DNA of 6,576 bases from DAOTWP01 sp034435675 (GCA_034435675.1 DAOTWP010000241.1:1-6576), one strand, 5' to 3'; positions 1 through 5,378 are shown, numbered from the stretch's first letter. The notes: generated by a model from the sequence alone, not told the origin. A program made the numbers and translations.

Positions 1-122
1 TCTTGTCAGTGTACTAAGTACAACCACAGAAATCTCGCGGGATTATTTTCCGTAGGGGCAGGTCTCAGACCTGCCCCTACATCCGACATTTTCAATTTGG
101 TTGTACTAGTACAGCGACAAGA
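1..122. repeat. MITE-like palindromic repeat unit with terminal inverted repeats
   Basis: Bases 1-26 and 98-122 are inverted copies of each other with one single-base gap and a two-base mismatch block. Each end also contains its own small palindrome: TGTACTAAGTACA at 10-22 and the perfect TGTACTAGTACA at 102-113. A perfect hairpin sits in the middle (52-80). No believable coding frame runs through it. The arrangement suggests a non-autonomous, MITE-like or REP-like intergenic element. It begins at or before the window edge, so the left end and any target-site duplication cannot be seen. The inverted repeats are seen directly; mobility is inferred. Confidence 0.6.
52..80. repeat. Perfect 14-bp hairpin inside the 1-122 unit
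   Basis: Arm GTAGGGGCAGGTCT (52-65) and arm AGACCTGCCCCTAC (67-80) are exact reverse complements around a single central C at 66. As DNA it can form a cruciform; as RNA it would be a very stable stem, with a few bases opened at the tip. Hairpins with GTAGGGGC/GCCCCTAC ends are, to my memory, common intergenic repeats in several phyla. No T-run follows, so it does not look like a factor-independent terminator. Confidence 0.75.
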
Positions 123-145
123 CGAGCATGACACCCGATGCCTTT

Positions 146-224
146 GTCCAGCCCTCATCCCCAACCCCGCTCCCGACCGTACCTTCGGCACCAGGAGCGG
201 GGGACTGAGGGGCGAGGGCTGGAC
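146..224. repeat. Long imperfect hairpin repeat
   Basis: The outer arms GTCCAGCCCTC (146-156) and GAGGGCTGGAC (214-224) are exact reverse complements. Pairing continues inward with small bulges through the C-rich (157-173) and G-rich (194-213) tracts, meeting at GCTCC (169-173) and GGAGC (194-198). The inner loop is about 20 bases. C-rich/G-rich palindromes of this style are familiar intergenic repeats in Chloroflexota genomes (recollection). The weak reading frames across it change character at the symmetry axis and are not genes. Confidence 0.6.
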
Positions 225-242
225 CGGAGCAGTCAACTTGAC

Positions 243-262
243 CTTGTTAGTGTGCTTAGAAC
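243..262 (+). repeat. Third, degenerate copy of the unit-end sequence
   Basis: Bases 243-262 match bases 2-21 at 16 of 20 positions in direct orientation. They are therefore inverted relative to the end at 98-122. The 146-224 hairpin thus lies between two facing end sequences (98-122 and 243-262), as if two repeat units shared one end. An unrelated perfect palindrome, AAACCGGTTT (271-280), follows just downstream. Confidence 0.4.
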
Positions 263-310
263 CTATCCATAAACCGGTTTTCCTGAACAAGGCGATTGTG
301 CGCTTTAACG

Positions 311-459
311 ATTAAATCCGGCGAACAAGGGCGGACATGCGCTGCGCTTAGTCCTCCCCTACTGAGTCCTGCCCTACGAACCGTAGGTTGTGCAGGGTGC
401 GGACTTAGTTCGCCTGCGCCCGCTGAGCGAAGCCGTCCGCCCAAACGCCGGATTATTTT
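311..459. repeat. Nested palindromic intergenic repeat
   Basis: The outer arms are inverted copies: AATCCGGCG plus GGGCGGAC on the left (about 315-336) and GTCCGCCC plus CGCCGGATT on the right (about 435-454), separated inside each arm by 3-5 variable bases. Inside lies a second stem pairing ACTGAGTCC (361-369) with GGACTTAGT (401-409), 8 of 9 allowing one mismatch. At its tip is a perfect 6-bp hairpin, CCTACG (373-378) with CGTAGG (382-387). A near-direct copy of the inner left arm (CTTAGTCC, near 347-354) offers an alternative pairing partner for the same right arm. No gene is supported here. Confidence 0.5.
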
Positions 460-500
460 GGAAACCTGCATCATCCCCTTGTTTACGTTTACGGATAGCT

Positions 501-515
501 GCTTAGCCACTAAGC
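501..515 (-). terminator. Small hairpin over the thioesterase stop codon (weak terminator candidate)
   Basis: GCTTAG (501-506) and CTAAGC (510-515) pair perfectly around a 3-base loop. The stem includes the stop codon of the minus-strand thioesterase (510-512). It lies where a transcript end would be expected, but the stem is short and no T-run follows on the minus strand. This is a weak candidate only. A tandem GTTTAC hexamer pair (481-492) lies just beyond it. Confidence 0.2.
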
Positions 516-1007
516 GTTCATTACCCCGCAGACCGGCGCTGACCAGTCGAGTCCCTGCTGCGCTTGCAGCAGCGCATCCAGCTTCGCGGCAATGTCATCG
601 GGGTAGGGCGTGGTGCGGCGCGTGTGCAGGTCCACAAAGGTGTTGATGCACTCGAAAATTGACGCCAGCCGCCCGCGCGTTTCGTTAACCAGCAGCATGG
701 TGTAGTGCATGCGTTTGGCAGAACGCCCGACCATGCGCACATAGACGGCAATCTGGTCGCCCACCAGCACCTCGTCCAGATAGTGCAGGTGGTGTTCAAG
801 GTCAAACGTCGTGCAGCCGCGTGCCAGCAGCGCGTCCGGCAGCAGCCCCAGCTCGGCGTACAGTTCCAGCCCGGCATCGTCGAAGATGCCCAGATACCAG
901 CGGATATTCATATGCCCGTTGTAATCCTCGTATTCTTGGGGCACTACAAGGCGGTAAACGGGGGTCAGGGCGGTAATTTTTTCAAGTGGGATCGTGGGTG
1001 GTTTCAT
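510..1007 (-). CDS. Hotdog-fold acyl-CoA thioesterase (4HBT_2-like)
   Basis: A 165-residue protein, the usual single-domain hotdog thioesterase length. The family signature is clear near the N-terminus: residues 28-34 read DYNGHMN, followed by an aromatic/Tyr position (WY, 37-38) and FDDA (42-45). This matches the catalytic Asp-x-x-G-H-x-N loop and central helix of 4-hydroxybenzoyl-CoA-thioesterase-like enzymes. Further on come the beta-strand elements EHHLHYLDEVLVGD (71-84) and KRMHYTMLLV (98-107), then a polar C-terminal helix with TPYPDDIAAKLDALL (133-147). Family knowledge implies hydrolysis of a CoA thioester in the cytoplasm. The DYNGHMN variant also recalls betainyl-CoA-type thioesterases, but the substrate cannot be read from sequence. 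The start at 1007 is supported by AAGGA on the minus strand (complement 1016-1020), 8 bases upstream. The LexA-like gene lies 94 bases upstream on the same strand. No link to the sugar locus is evident. Confidence 0.88.
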   Translation of the reverse strand: MKPPTIPLEKITALTPVYRLVVPQEYEDYNGHMNIRWYLGIFDDAGLELYAELGLLPDALLARGCTTFDLEHHLHYLDEVLVGDQIAVYVRMVGRSAKRMHYTMLLVNETRGRLASIFECINTFVDLHTRRTTPYPDDIAAKLDALLQAQQGLDWSAPVCGVMNA

Positions 1008-1040
1008 CAGGAGTATCCTTGCTGCCAGCGGTTTGCCTGA

Positions 1041-1068
1041 ACTATAGCGCAGGCGGCGGCGGAAGCAA
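1041..1068 (-). promoter_or_regulatory. Candidate sigma-70-type promoter for the thioesterase
   Basis: On the minus strand, TTGCTT (complement 1063-1068) and TATAGT (complement 1041-1046, 5 of 6 to TATAAT) are separated by 16 bases. They lie about 34 bases before the thioesterase start codon. The -35 box is weak. If real, the thioesterase can be transcribed independently of the upstream LexA-like gene. Confidence 0.35.
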
Positions 1069-1101
1069 GCGGCAGTGGGGGGGAACAGGCTGCGCTGTCG
1101 G

Positions 1102-1344
1102 CTATACTTTCGGCGGCGTGCTCACCAGCCGGATGCTGCGCGCCTTGCCTGCATCGCGCGTAATCCGCCCCCACATTTCCAACCGGTCCAGATGACGCAC
1201 CACGCTGCCAGCAGAAATGAACACCGCGCTGGCAATCTCGCGCTGGGAAGGCGGATAACCACGCGCTGCAAGGGTTTCGCAGATAAAGCGATAGACCGCT
1301 TCGGTGATCTGCACCGCTGCGGGTTCAAGTTCCTCTTGAGTCAT
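1102..1344 (-). CDS. Stand-alone LexA-type winged-helix DNA-binding protein
   Basis: An 80-residue protein that is almost entirely a LexA N-terminal DNA-binding domain. Helix 1 spans about residues 13-26. GYPPSQREIASA (29-40) matches the hallmark GYPPSxREIA loop and helix 2 of LexA. SAGSVVRHLDRLE (44-56) is the recognition helix and following turn, and ITRDAGKARSIRL (61-73) is the beta-wing. The protein ends there: no hinge, Ala-Gly cleavage site or Ser/Lys protease domain follows, so it cannot self-cleave like a normal SOS repressor. I chose ATG 1344 because AGGTG (complement 1351-1355) lies 6 bases upstream. An in-frame ATG at 1380 would add 12 residues but has no visible ribosome-binding site, and the longest frame, from 1491, adds a low-quality leader. 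It is likely a transcription factor of unknown target. It is divergent from the GH65 gene, but control of that gene is only a possibility. Confidence 0.75.
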   Translation of the reverse strand: MTQEELEPAAVQITEAVYRFICETLAARGYPPSQREIASAVFISAGSVVRHLDRLEMWGRITRDAGKARSIRLVSTPPKV

Positions 1345-1421
1345 GTGCCACACCTGTTCCTGAGACTTCGACTCGACCATGTAGCGTGCGTGGCAGCCGT
1401 TCGCGCCCTGCCAGCAGCCAC

Positions 1422-1445
1422 GCAAAGACCGCCAGCAAAGACCGC
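1422..1445. repeat. Two tandem copies of an 11-bp sequence
   Basis: GCAAAGACCGC occurs at 1422-1432 and again at 1435-1445, exact copies at a 13-base period. They lie upstream of the LexA-like gene in its leader or promoter zone. They could be paired protein-binding sites or a chance duplication. Confidence 0.5.
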
Positions 1446-1477
1446 GAGCCGCGTAAGCTGATAATATCACAGCTACA

Positions 1478-1489
1478 GAACATATGTGC
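1478..1489. promoter_or_regulatory. SOS-box-like palindrome upstream of the LexA-like gene
   Basis: GAACATATGTGC differs at one base from the GAAC-N4-GTTC pattern bound by Bacillus-type LexA and contains the perfect palindrome ACATATGT (1480-1487). It lies about 135 bases upstream of the LexA-like start codon and about 200 bases before the GH65 start. Autoregulation by the LexA-type protein is a reasonable guess. The one mismatch and the unknown specificity of this protein keep confidence low. Confidence 0.3.
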
Positions 1490-1543
1490 ATAGAAGGTAG
1501 TTCCAGATTGGTTGCATTCCGGTTTGATGGTGTAACAGGAAGT

Positions 1544-1567
1544 CAACGGCGTGACAGACGTCCGTTG
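1544..1567. promoter_or_regulatory. CAACGG/CCGTTG inverted repeat
   Basis: CAACGG (1544-1549) and CCGTTG (1562-1567) are exact inverted copies 12 bases apart. With a one-base bulge the pairing extends through CGT (1550-1552) and ACG (1558-1560). Located upstream of the sugar operon, it could be a second operator or an RNA hairpin. No family assignment is possible. Confidence 0.3.
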
Positions 1568-1625
1568 GATTATGAGATTTTGATAAGAAACCTCTTGCGC
1601 AATTTGGAAAACGCGCTACAGTCGT

Positions 1626-1645
1626 TGACTTAAACGTTTAAGTCA
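1626..1645. promoter_or_regulatory. LacI-family-type operator upstream of the sugar operon
   Basis: TGACTTAAACGTTTAAGTCA is a perfect 20-base palindrome with the central AAACGTTT typical of LacI/GalR-family operators, whose repressors insert a hinge helix at the central CpG. It ends 43 bases before the preferred GH65 start codon. That position suits repression of the phosphorylase-transporter operon until a sugar inducer binds the regulator. No LacI-family gene is in the window. The palindrome is seen directly; the family assignment comes from the known operator shape; the regulon is inferred. Confidence 0.75.
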
Positions 1646-1688
1646 TTCGTTTTGTTATATGGCTTTCACGCGGTTTAGGCAAATTGAC

Positions 1689-3908
1689 ATGTCGCGTTTG
1701 TGGCAAATAGACGAATTCCCGTTCCACCCGGAACGGCTCAACTACTACGAAACGATCTTCACCATCGGCAACGGCTATCTGGGTACACGAGGGACGTTTG
1801 AAGAAGGCTGCCCTGGTGACATCCCTGCTACACTGATTCACGGGGTTTTTGACCATGCGCCCAACACCCTCGTGCCGGAACTGGTCAACGCGCCCAACTG
1901 GCTTGATTTCACTATCACAGTAGACGGCACGCCGCTGCGCATGATCAACCAGAACGAAACCGACCTGCGTCCGCCAAATGGCGCGCTGCTGGGCTACCGC
2001 CGCGTGCTGCACATGGACACCGCGCTGCTGCGCCGCGAGGTGCTGTTCCGTGCCGAGTCGGGCAGTGTGGTGCGCGTCGTCGTTGAGCGTTTTGCCAGCC
2101 TGCATGACCAGCATGTCATGGTGCAGCGGGTGCGGATTACTGGTGTGGATCGCACCGCGCAGATCGAAATCGAAAGCGCGCTTAATGCCGATGTGGGCAA
2201 CCCCCAGGGCAATGGGCAGGTTGTGCGCCATTTTCTGCCTGACATGCAGCTTGTGGCAGACGGCGCGCTGCTCGGCGTGCAGGCGACCACCGCACAATCT
2301 GGCTATGTGATCGGTATCGCGTCTGTGCTGAACAGTGCCCAGCCGGTGCTGTCCGCCGTAAACGGACTGCGCCCCGGCACCTCCGCGCGTGTCACGCTTG
2401 CGCCGGAACAAGCCGTCACCTTCGAGAAAATCACCGCCATTTACACCAGCCGCGACCCCGAATGCCAGCAGACCGCGCCGCTGGACGCCGCCCGCATAAA
2501 GGCACAGATCGCCGCCGCCGCCGGGTACGAGGCACTTTACGCCGCGCACGCCGCGCAGTGGGCTGCTGTGTGGGCAGACAGCGACGCGCAGATTGTCGGC
2601 GATGACGCCATGCAGCTGGCTGTGCGTTTTGTGCTCTATCACGTGCTGATCGCCGCGCCGCGTCATGATGAGCGCGTCAGCGTGGGCGCAAAAACGCTCT
2701 CCGGCTTTGGCTACAAGGGGCACGTCTTTTGGGATACCGAACTGTTTATCCTGCCCACGCTGACACTGACCCAGCCGAAGCTGGCGCGTAACCTGCTGAT
2801 GTACCGCTATCACAACCTGCCCGGCGCGCGGCACAAGGCGCAGGCGAACGGCTATGAAGGCGCGATGTATCCCTGGGAAAGCACCGACACTGGCGAGGAA
2901 ACCACGCCGCAGTGGAGCGACCCGCAGCCGGACGGCAGCCGCATTCGCATCTGGACTGGCGACAGCGAGCAGCACATCTCAACCGACATCGCCTATGCCG
3001 TAGACCAGTACTGGCGCTGGAGTGGTGACGATGAATTCATGCGCTTGCATGGGGCGGAGATGCTGCTGGACACCGCCGTGTTCTGGGGCAGCCGCGTGGA
3101 ATGGAACGCGGAAGCGCAGCGTTACGAGCTTTCGCAGCAGATTGGACCGGACGAGTATCACGAGAATGTAGACAACAGCGTGTTCACCAACCGCATGGTG
3201 GTGTGGCACCTGCAAACTGCGCTGCGCCTGCTGGAATGGCTGGAGCAGCAGCACCCGCAGGACGCCGCGCGACTGGCGGTGGCGCTCAGGCTGACGCCGG
3301 AACGCCTGCTCAAGTGGCAGGACATCAGCGAGAAGATGTTCATCCCGTTTGATGCCGAGCGCCAGATTCATGTGCAGTTCCCCGGCTTCTTCGACCTGGA
3401 ATATATCCCGGTGCCACATTATCAGCCGCGCACGGTCAGCGTGCAGGCGATCCTGGGGCACGCCCGCAGCATTCAGACCCAGGTCATTAAACAGGCAGAT
3501 GTCGTCGCGCTGATGGCGCTGCTGGGTGACCAGTTGGCACCGCGCGAAGTGCTGCTCAACAACTGGAACACGTATTATCCGCGCACAGATCACGGGTCAT
3601 CGCTCAGCCCGGCAATGCATGCCTGGGTTGCCGCACGGCTGGGGCTGACCGCCATCGCCTATGAAGAATTCCAGCATGCCGCCGAAATTGACCTGCGTGA
3701 CAACAAGGGCAATGTCCGCGACGGCATTCACGGGGCTTCCAGCGGCGGTCTATTTCAGGCGCTCGTCTTTGGCATTTGCGGGCTGCATATCGCGCCCGAT
3801 GGCACGCTGGCGCTGGACGCCCGCCTGCCAGAGCACTGGCGCAGCGTATCCTTCAGTGTGTATTACCGGGGCGCAAGGCGGCAGTTCAGCGTCACCAACC
3901 CCGTGTAA
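1689..3908 (+). CDS. Glycoside hydrolase family 65 disaccharide phosphorylase (kojibiose/maltose/trehalose phosphorylase-like)
   Basis: A 739-residue GH65 enzyme, near the usual length (about 750-790). GH65 phosphorylases cleave an alpha-glucosidic disaccharide with phosphate, inverting the anomer, to give beta-glucose 1-phosphate plus glucose. The N-terminal beta-sandwich opens with the typical PERLNYYETIFTIGNGYLG stretch. The (alpha/alpha)6 barrel carries FWDTE (residues 347-351), the general acid Glu489 in GPDEYHENVDN (486-496), KQADV (601-605) and the phosphate-site loop DHGSSLSP (634-641), which separates phosphorylases from hydrolases of the family. There is no signal peptide, so it acts in the cytoplasm. 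Start: ATG 1689 has a weak AGG (1677-1679) at 9 bases and matches where relatives begin. An in-frame ATG at 1659 adds 10 residues but has no Shine-Dalgarno and sits only 13 bases after the operator. Specificity is unsettled; EQHISTDIAYAV (427-438) recalls the kojibiose-phosphorylase side of the family. Confidence 0.9.
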   Translation: MSRLWQIDEFPFHPERLNYYETIFTIGNGYLGTRGTFEEGCPGDIPATLIHGVFDHAPNTLVPELVNAPNWLDFTITVDGTPLRMINQNETDLRPPNGALLGYRRVLHMDTALLRREVLFRAESGSVVRVVVERFASLHDQHVMVQRVRITGVDRTAQIEIESALNADVGNPQGNGQVVRHFLPDMQLVADGALLGVQATTAQSGYVIGIASVLNSAQPVLSAVNGLRPGTSARVTLAPEQAVTFEKITAIYTSRDPECQQTAPLDAARIKAQIAAAAGYEALYAAHAAQWAAVWADSDAQIVGDDAMQLAVRFVLYHVLIAAPRHDERVSVGAKTLSGFGYKGHVFWDTELFILPTLTLTQPKLARNLLMYRYHNLPGARHKAQANGYEGAMYPWESTDTGEETTPQWSDPQPDGSRIRIWTGDSEQHISTDIAYAVDQYWRWSGDDEFMRLHGAEMLLDTAVFWGSRVEWNAEAQRYELSQQIGPDEYHENVDNSVFTNRMVVWHLQTALRLLEWLEQQHPQDAARLAVALRLTPERLLKWQDISEKMFIPFDAERQIHVQFPGFFDLEYIPVPHYQPRTVSVQAILGHARSIQTQVIKQADVVALMALLGDQLAPREVLLNNWNTYYPRTDHGSSLSPAMHAWVAARLGLTAIAYEEFQHAAEIDLRDNKGNVRDGIHGASSGGLFQALVFGICGLHIAPDGTLALDARLPEHWRSVSFSVYYRGARRQFSVTNPV

Positions 3909-3912
3909 GCAG

Positions 3913-3946
3913 CGCGGCGATCAGGGAGGTGCTGCCTGCCGCCGCG
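3913..3946 (+). other. Intercistronic hairpin between GH65 and binding-protein genes
   Basis: CGCGGCG (3913-3919) pairs perfectly with CGCCGCG (3940-3946). An inner CAGG/CCTG pair (3922-3925 with 3935-3938) extends the stem. It begins 4 bases after the GH65 stop. No T-tract follows, so read-through into the binding-protein gene is likely. Such stems often protect or set mRNA ends within operons. Confidence 0.5.
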
Positions 3947-3977
3947 AGTCAAGTTCTCAAATAATGGCACGGTTTTT

Positions 3978-3983
3978 GGAGGA
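3978..3983 (+). promoter_or_regulatory. Strong ribosome-binding site of the binding-protein gene
   Basis: GGAGGA lies 8 bases before ATG 3992. It fixes the start and implies high translation, as expected for a binding protein made in excess over its permease. It is much stronger than the site of the preceding GH65 gene. Confidence 0.8.
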
Positions 3984-3991
3984 AGAGTCGT

Positions 3992-4066
3992 ATGAAACGC
4001 ACACGGTTAGTCTTTGTGTTCCTGCTGCTGGTGAGTGTGCTTGCGCTGGGCAGCACCGTGGTCGCA
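3992..4066 (+). other. Sec signal peptide of the binding protein, type I cleavage
   Basis: Residues 1-25: basic KRTR at 2-5, a Leu/Val-rich core, and a Val-x-Ala site before Gln26. The absence of Cys at or near the cleavage point means it is not a canonical lipoprotein signal. That is notable for a binding protein if the host is a single-membrane bacterium. Confidence 0.8.
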
Positions 4067-5251
4067 CAGGAACAGGTTCAGATCACATTGGCGGGCTGGT
4101 CATCCAACCCGGCGGAAGATGCAGCGCTGCAAGCGGCGCTGGATCAGTTCATGGAACTCAATCCGAATATCACTGTCGAATTCGTGCCGTCGCCGGATCA
4201 CACCGTGACGATGCAGACCGCATTCGCCAGCGGTGATTATGCCGAAGTGTTCTATGTTGACAGCTCCAGGCTGCCCGACTGGGCAAGCGCCGGCGTGATT
4301 GCCCCGGCAGAAGGCGCGATTGACCCCGAAGGCTACTATGAATCGCTGATCGACATTTTCACGTTCGACGGCGTGTTCTGGTGCCCGCCGAAAGACTTCT
4401 CGACGATGGCGCTGCAATACAACAAGGACCTGTTCGACGCCGCCGGGCTGGAATACCCGACTGCTGACTGGACCTGGGACGACCTGCGCGCTGCTGCTGA
4501 AGCACTGACGGACGCCGAAGCGGGTGTGATCGGTCTGGTGACCCCGCCCAACCTCGAACGCTGGCTGCCGTTCCTGTATCAGGCGGGTGGCGCGATCTTC
4601 GATGCTGACGGCAACTTTGCCATGAACAGCCCCGAAGCCGCCGCAGCGCTGGAATACTACATCAGCTTCTCGACTGACGGCATCGGCGGGACACCGGACA
4701 CGGTGGACGCCGGCTGGGGTGGCGAGGCATTTGGCACCGGGCGCGCCGCGATGGCGATGGAAGGCAACTGGACGATTCAGTTCCTGCTGGACAATTACCC
4801 TGACCTGAACTGGGGTGTCGCCGAACTGCCGATGCACCCGGATGGCGGGCGCGCGACCATGGCATTCACCGTCTGCTACGGCGTATCCTCTGCGGCAGCG
4901 CCGGCAGAGCAGGAAGCCGCGTTCTCGCTGGTGGCATACCTGACCGGCGATGAAGGCTCAATGTTTGTGGCAGAGAGCAGCTTTGGTCCGATGCCGCCGC
5001 GCCCCAGCGCTGCCGAGGCGTATCTGGCAACCTGGATTCCGCGCGCAGAAGGCACAGGCTTCGCTGCTGAAGACGTGAGCGCGTTTGTCGCGGGCGCAGA
5101 ATACAGCTACCGCTGGCAGCTTCCCGTCGGCTTTGGTCCGTTTACCGATGCGTTCAACGCCGGCTTGCAGCGCGCCTTCTCTGGCGAACTGCTGGCGCAG
5201 GATGTGCTCGATGAAGTGACCCTCGTCGCCGACGAGATCATGGGGCAGTAA
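3992..5251 (+). CDS. ABC transporter sugar-binding protein, extracellular solute-binding family 1
   Basis: A 419-residue binding protein of a carbohydrate ABC importer, the typical size for family 1 (MalE-like). A signal peptide (residues 1-25, KR-rich start, hydrophobic 7-20) ends at VVA before Gln26. There is no lipobox cysteine. The mature part begins with QITLAGWSSNPAED (30-43) and contains LDQFMELNPNITVEF (50-64) and FASGDYAEVFYVD (78-90). It also has the hallmark DFSTMALQYNKDLFDAAGL (135-153) with WTWDDLRAAAEALTD (160-174), then GRAAMAMEGNW (250-260). Aromatic-rich stretches (Trp130, Trp160, Trp162, Trp191, Trp242, Trp260, Trp274) fit a sugar-stacking cleft. The mature chain has two cysteines, Cys131 and Cys295, whose pairing is unknown. 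It lies 83 bases after the GH65 gene, with its own strong ribosome site, and 127 bases before the permease gene. The likely ligand is the sugar cleaved by the phosphorylase (inference from gene order). Confidence 0.92.
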   Translation: MKRTRLVFVFLLLVSVLALGSTVVAQEQVQITLAGWSSNPAEDAALQAALDQFMELNPNITVEFVPSPDHTVTMQTAFASGDYAEVFYVDSSRLPDWASAGVIAPAEGAIDPEGYYESLIDIFTFDGVFWCPPKDFSTMALQYNKDLFDAAGLEYPTADWTWDDLRAAAEALTDAEAGVIGLVTPPNLERWLPFLYQAGGAIFDADGNFAMNSPEAAAALEYYISFSTDGIGGTPDTVDAGWGGEAFGTGRAAMAMEGNWTIQFLLDNYPDLNWGVAELPMHPDGGRATMAFTVCYGVSSAAAPAEQEAAFSLVAYLTGDEGSMFVAESSFGPMPPRPSAAEAYLATWIPRAEGTGFAAEDVSAFVAGAEYSYRWQLPVGFGPFTDAFNAGLQRAFSGELLAQDVLDEVTLVADEIMGQ

Positions 5252-5271
5252 GCCGGAACAACCCGTAGGCG

Positions 5272-5297
5272 GGGCGTGCGCGGAAACGTGGACGCCC
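5272..5297 (+). other. Minor inverted repeat after the binding-protein gene
   Basis: GGGCGT (5272-5277) and ACGCCC (5292-5297) are exact inverted copies around a 14-base loop. It precedes the stronger hairpin at 5317-5342, and the two may fold side by side in the mRNA. Confidence 0.3.
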
Positions 5298-5316
5298 TGC
5301 GGTTAGCATCAACACG

Positions 5317-5342
5317 CAAGGGGGCGCACAGACGCCCCCTTG
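5317..5342 (+). other. Strong intercistronic hairpin between binding-protein and permease genes
   Basis: CAAGGGGGCG (5317-5326) and CGCCCCCTTG (5333-5342) pair perfectly around the 6-base loop CACAGA. The following bases (TCGCAAGAC) are not T-rich, so this is not a complete intrinsic terminator. The position is that of stems which stabilise the 3' end of binding-protein mRNA or partly stop transcription. Either effect would give more binding protein than permease, as known for malE-malF type operons. Confidence 0.65.
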
Positions 5343-5361
5343 TCGCAAGACCACGAGGTAC

Positions 5362-5370
5362 AGAGAGGAG
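5362..5370 (+). promoter_or_regulatory. Ribosome-binding site that decides the permease start
   Basis: AGAGAGGAG lies 8 bases before ATG 5379. This fixes the start ahead of transmembrane segment 1 and excludes later internal ATG codons such as those for residues 34 and 140. Confidence 0.75.
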
Positions 5371-5378
5371 ATCAGACG

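Larger units (their letters stand above)
1345..1688. other. Divergent intergenic control region
   Basis: There is no gene in these 344 bases. The region separates the minus-strand LexA-like gene from the plus-strand sugar operon and is more AT-rich than its flanks between about 1455 and 1660. It holds the repeats and candidate operators listed separately. A weak plus-strand promoter could be TTGCGC (1595-1600) with TACAGT (1617-1622) at 16-base spacing, which would put the LacI-type operator just downstream of the start point. TTGACT (1625-1630), partly inside the operator, resembles a -35 box, but no -10 box follows at normal spacing. TTATAT (1655-1660) resembles a -10 box without a matching -35. 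Confidence 0.5.

Noticed and set aside
1..500. CRISPR array or RNA gene in the repeat-rich left end
   Set aside because: The repeats are inverted and unevenly spaced, with no regular spacers. No tRNA cloverleaf or rRNA segment is recognisable.
6..646. Several short frames on both strands in the left region
   Set aside because: They run through inverted repeats and change character at the symmetry axes. The plus-strand frame 296-646 also overlaps the thioesterase antisense. None has a ribosome site or family resemblance.
1606..1620. Possible CcpA cre-like site (GGAAAACGCGCTACA)
   Set aside because: It shares the AACGC core but needs several mismatches to the cre consensus. The perfect LacI-type palindrome just downstream is far more convincing.
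1638..2975. Long minus-strand open frame of 445 codons opposite the GH65 gene
   Set aside because: It is the antisense shadow of a strong, motif-complete GH65 gene in GC-rich DNA. Its translation is rich in His, Arg and Gly with no recognisable domain, and it would start inside the other gene with no ribosome site.
4100..4837. Minus-strand open frame of 245 codons opposite the binding-protein gene
   Set aside because: Same reason: antisense of a clear gene, with low-complexity Arg/Val/Gln composition and no domain.
5317..5342. Intrinsic terminator ending the operon before the permease
   Set aside because: The stem is strong, but the downstream bases are not T-rich and a permease of the same system follows on the same strand. 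An intercistronic role fits better.
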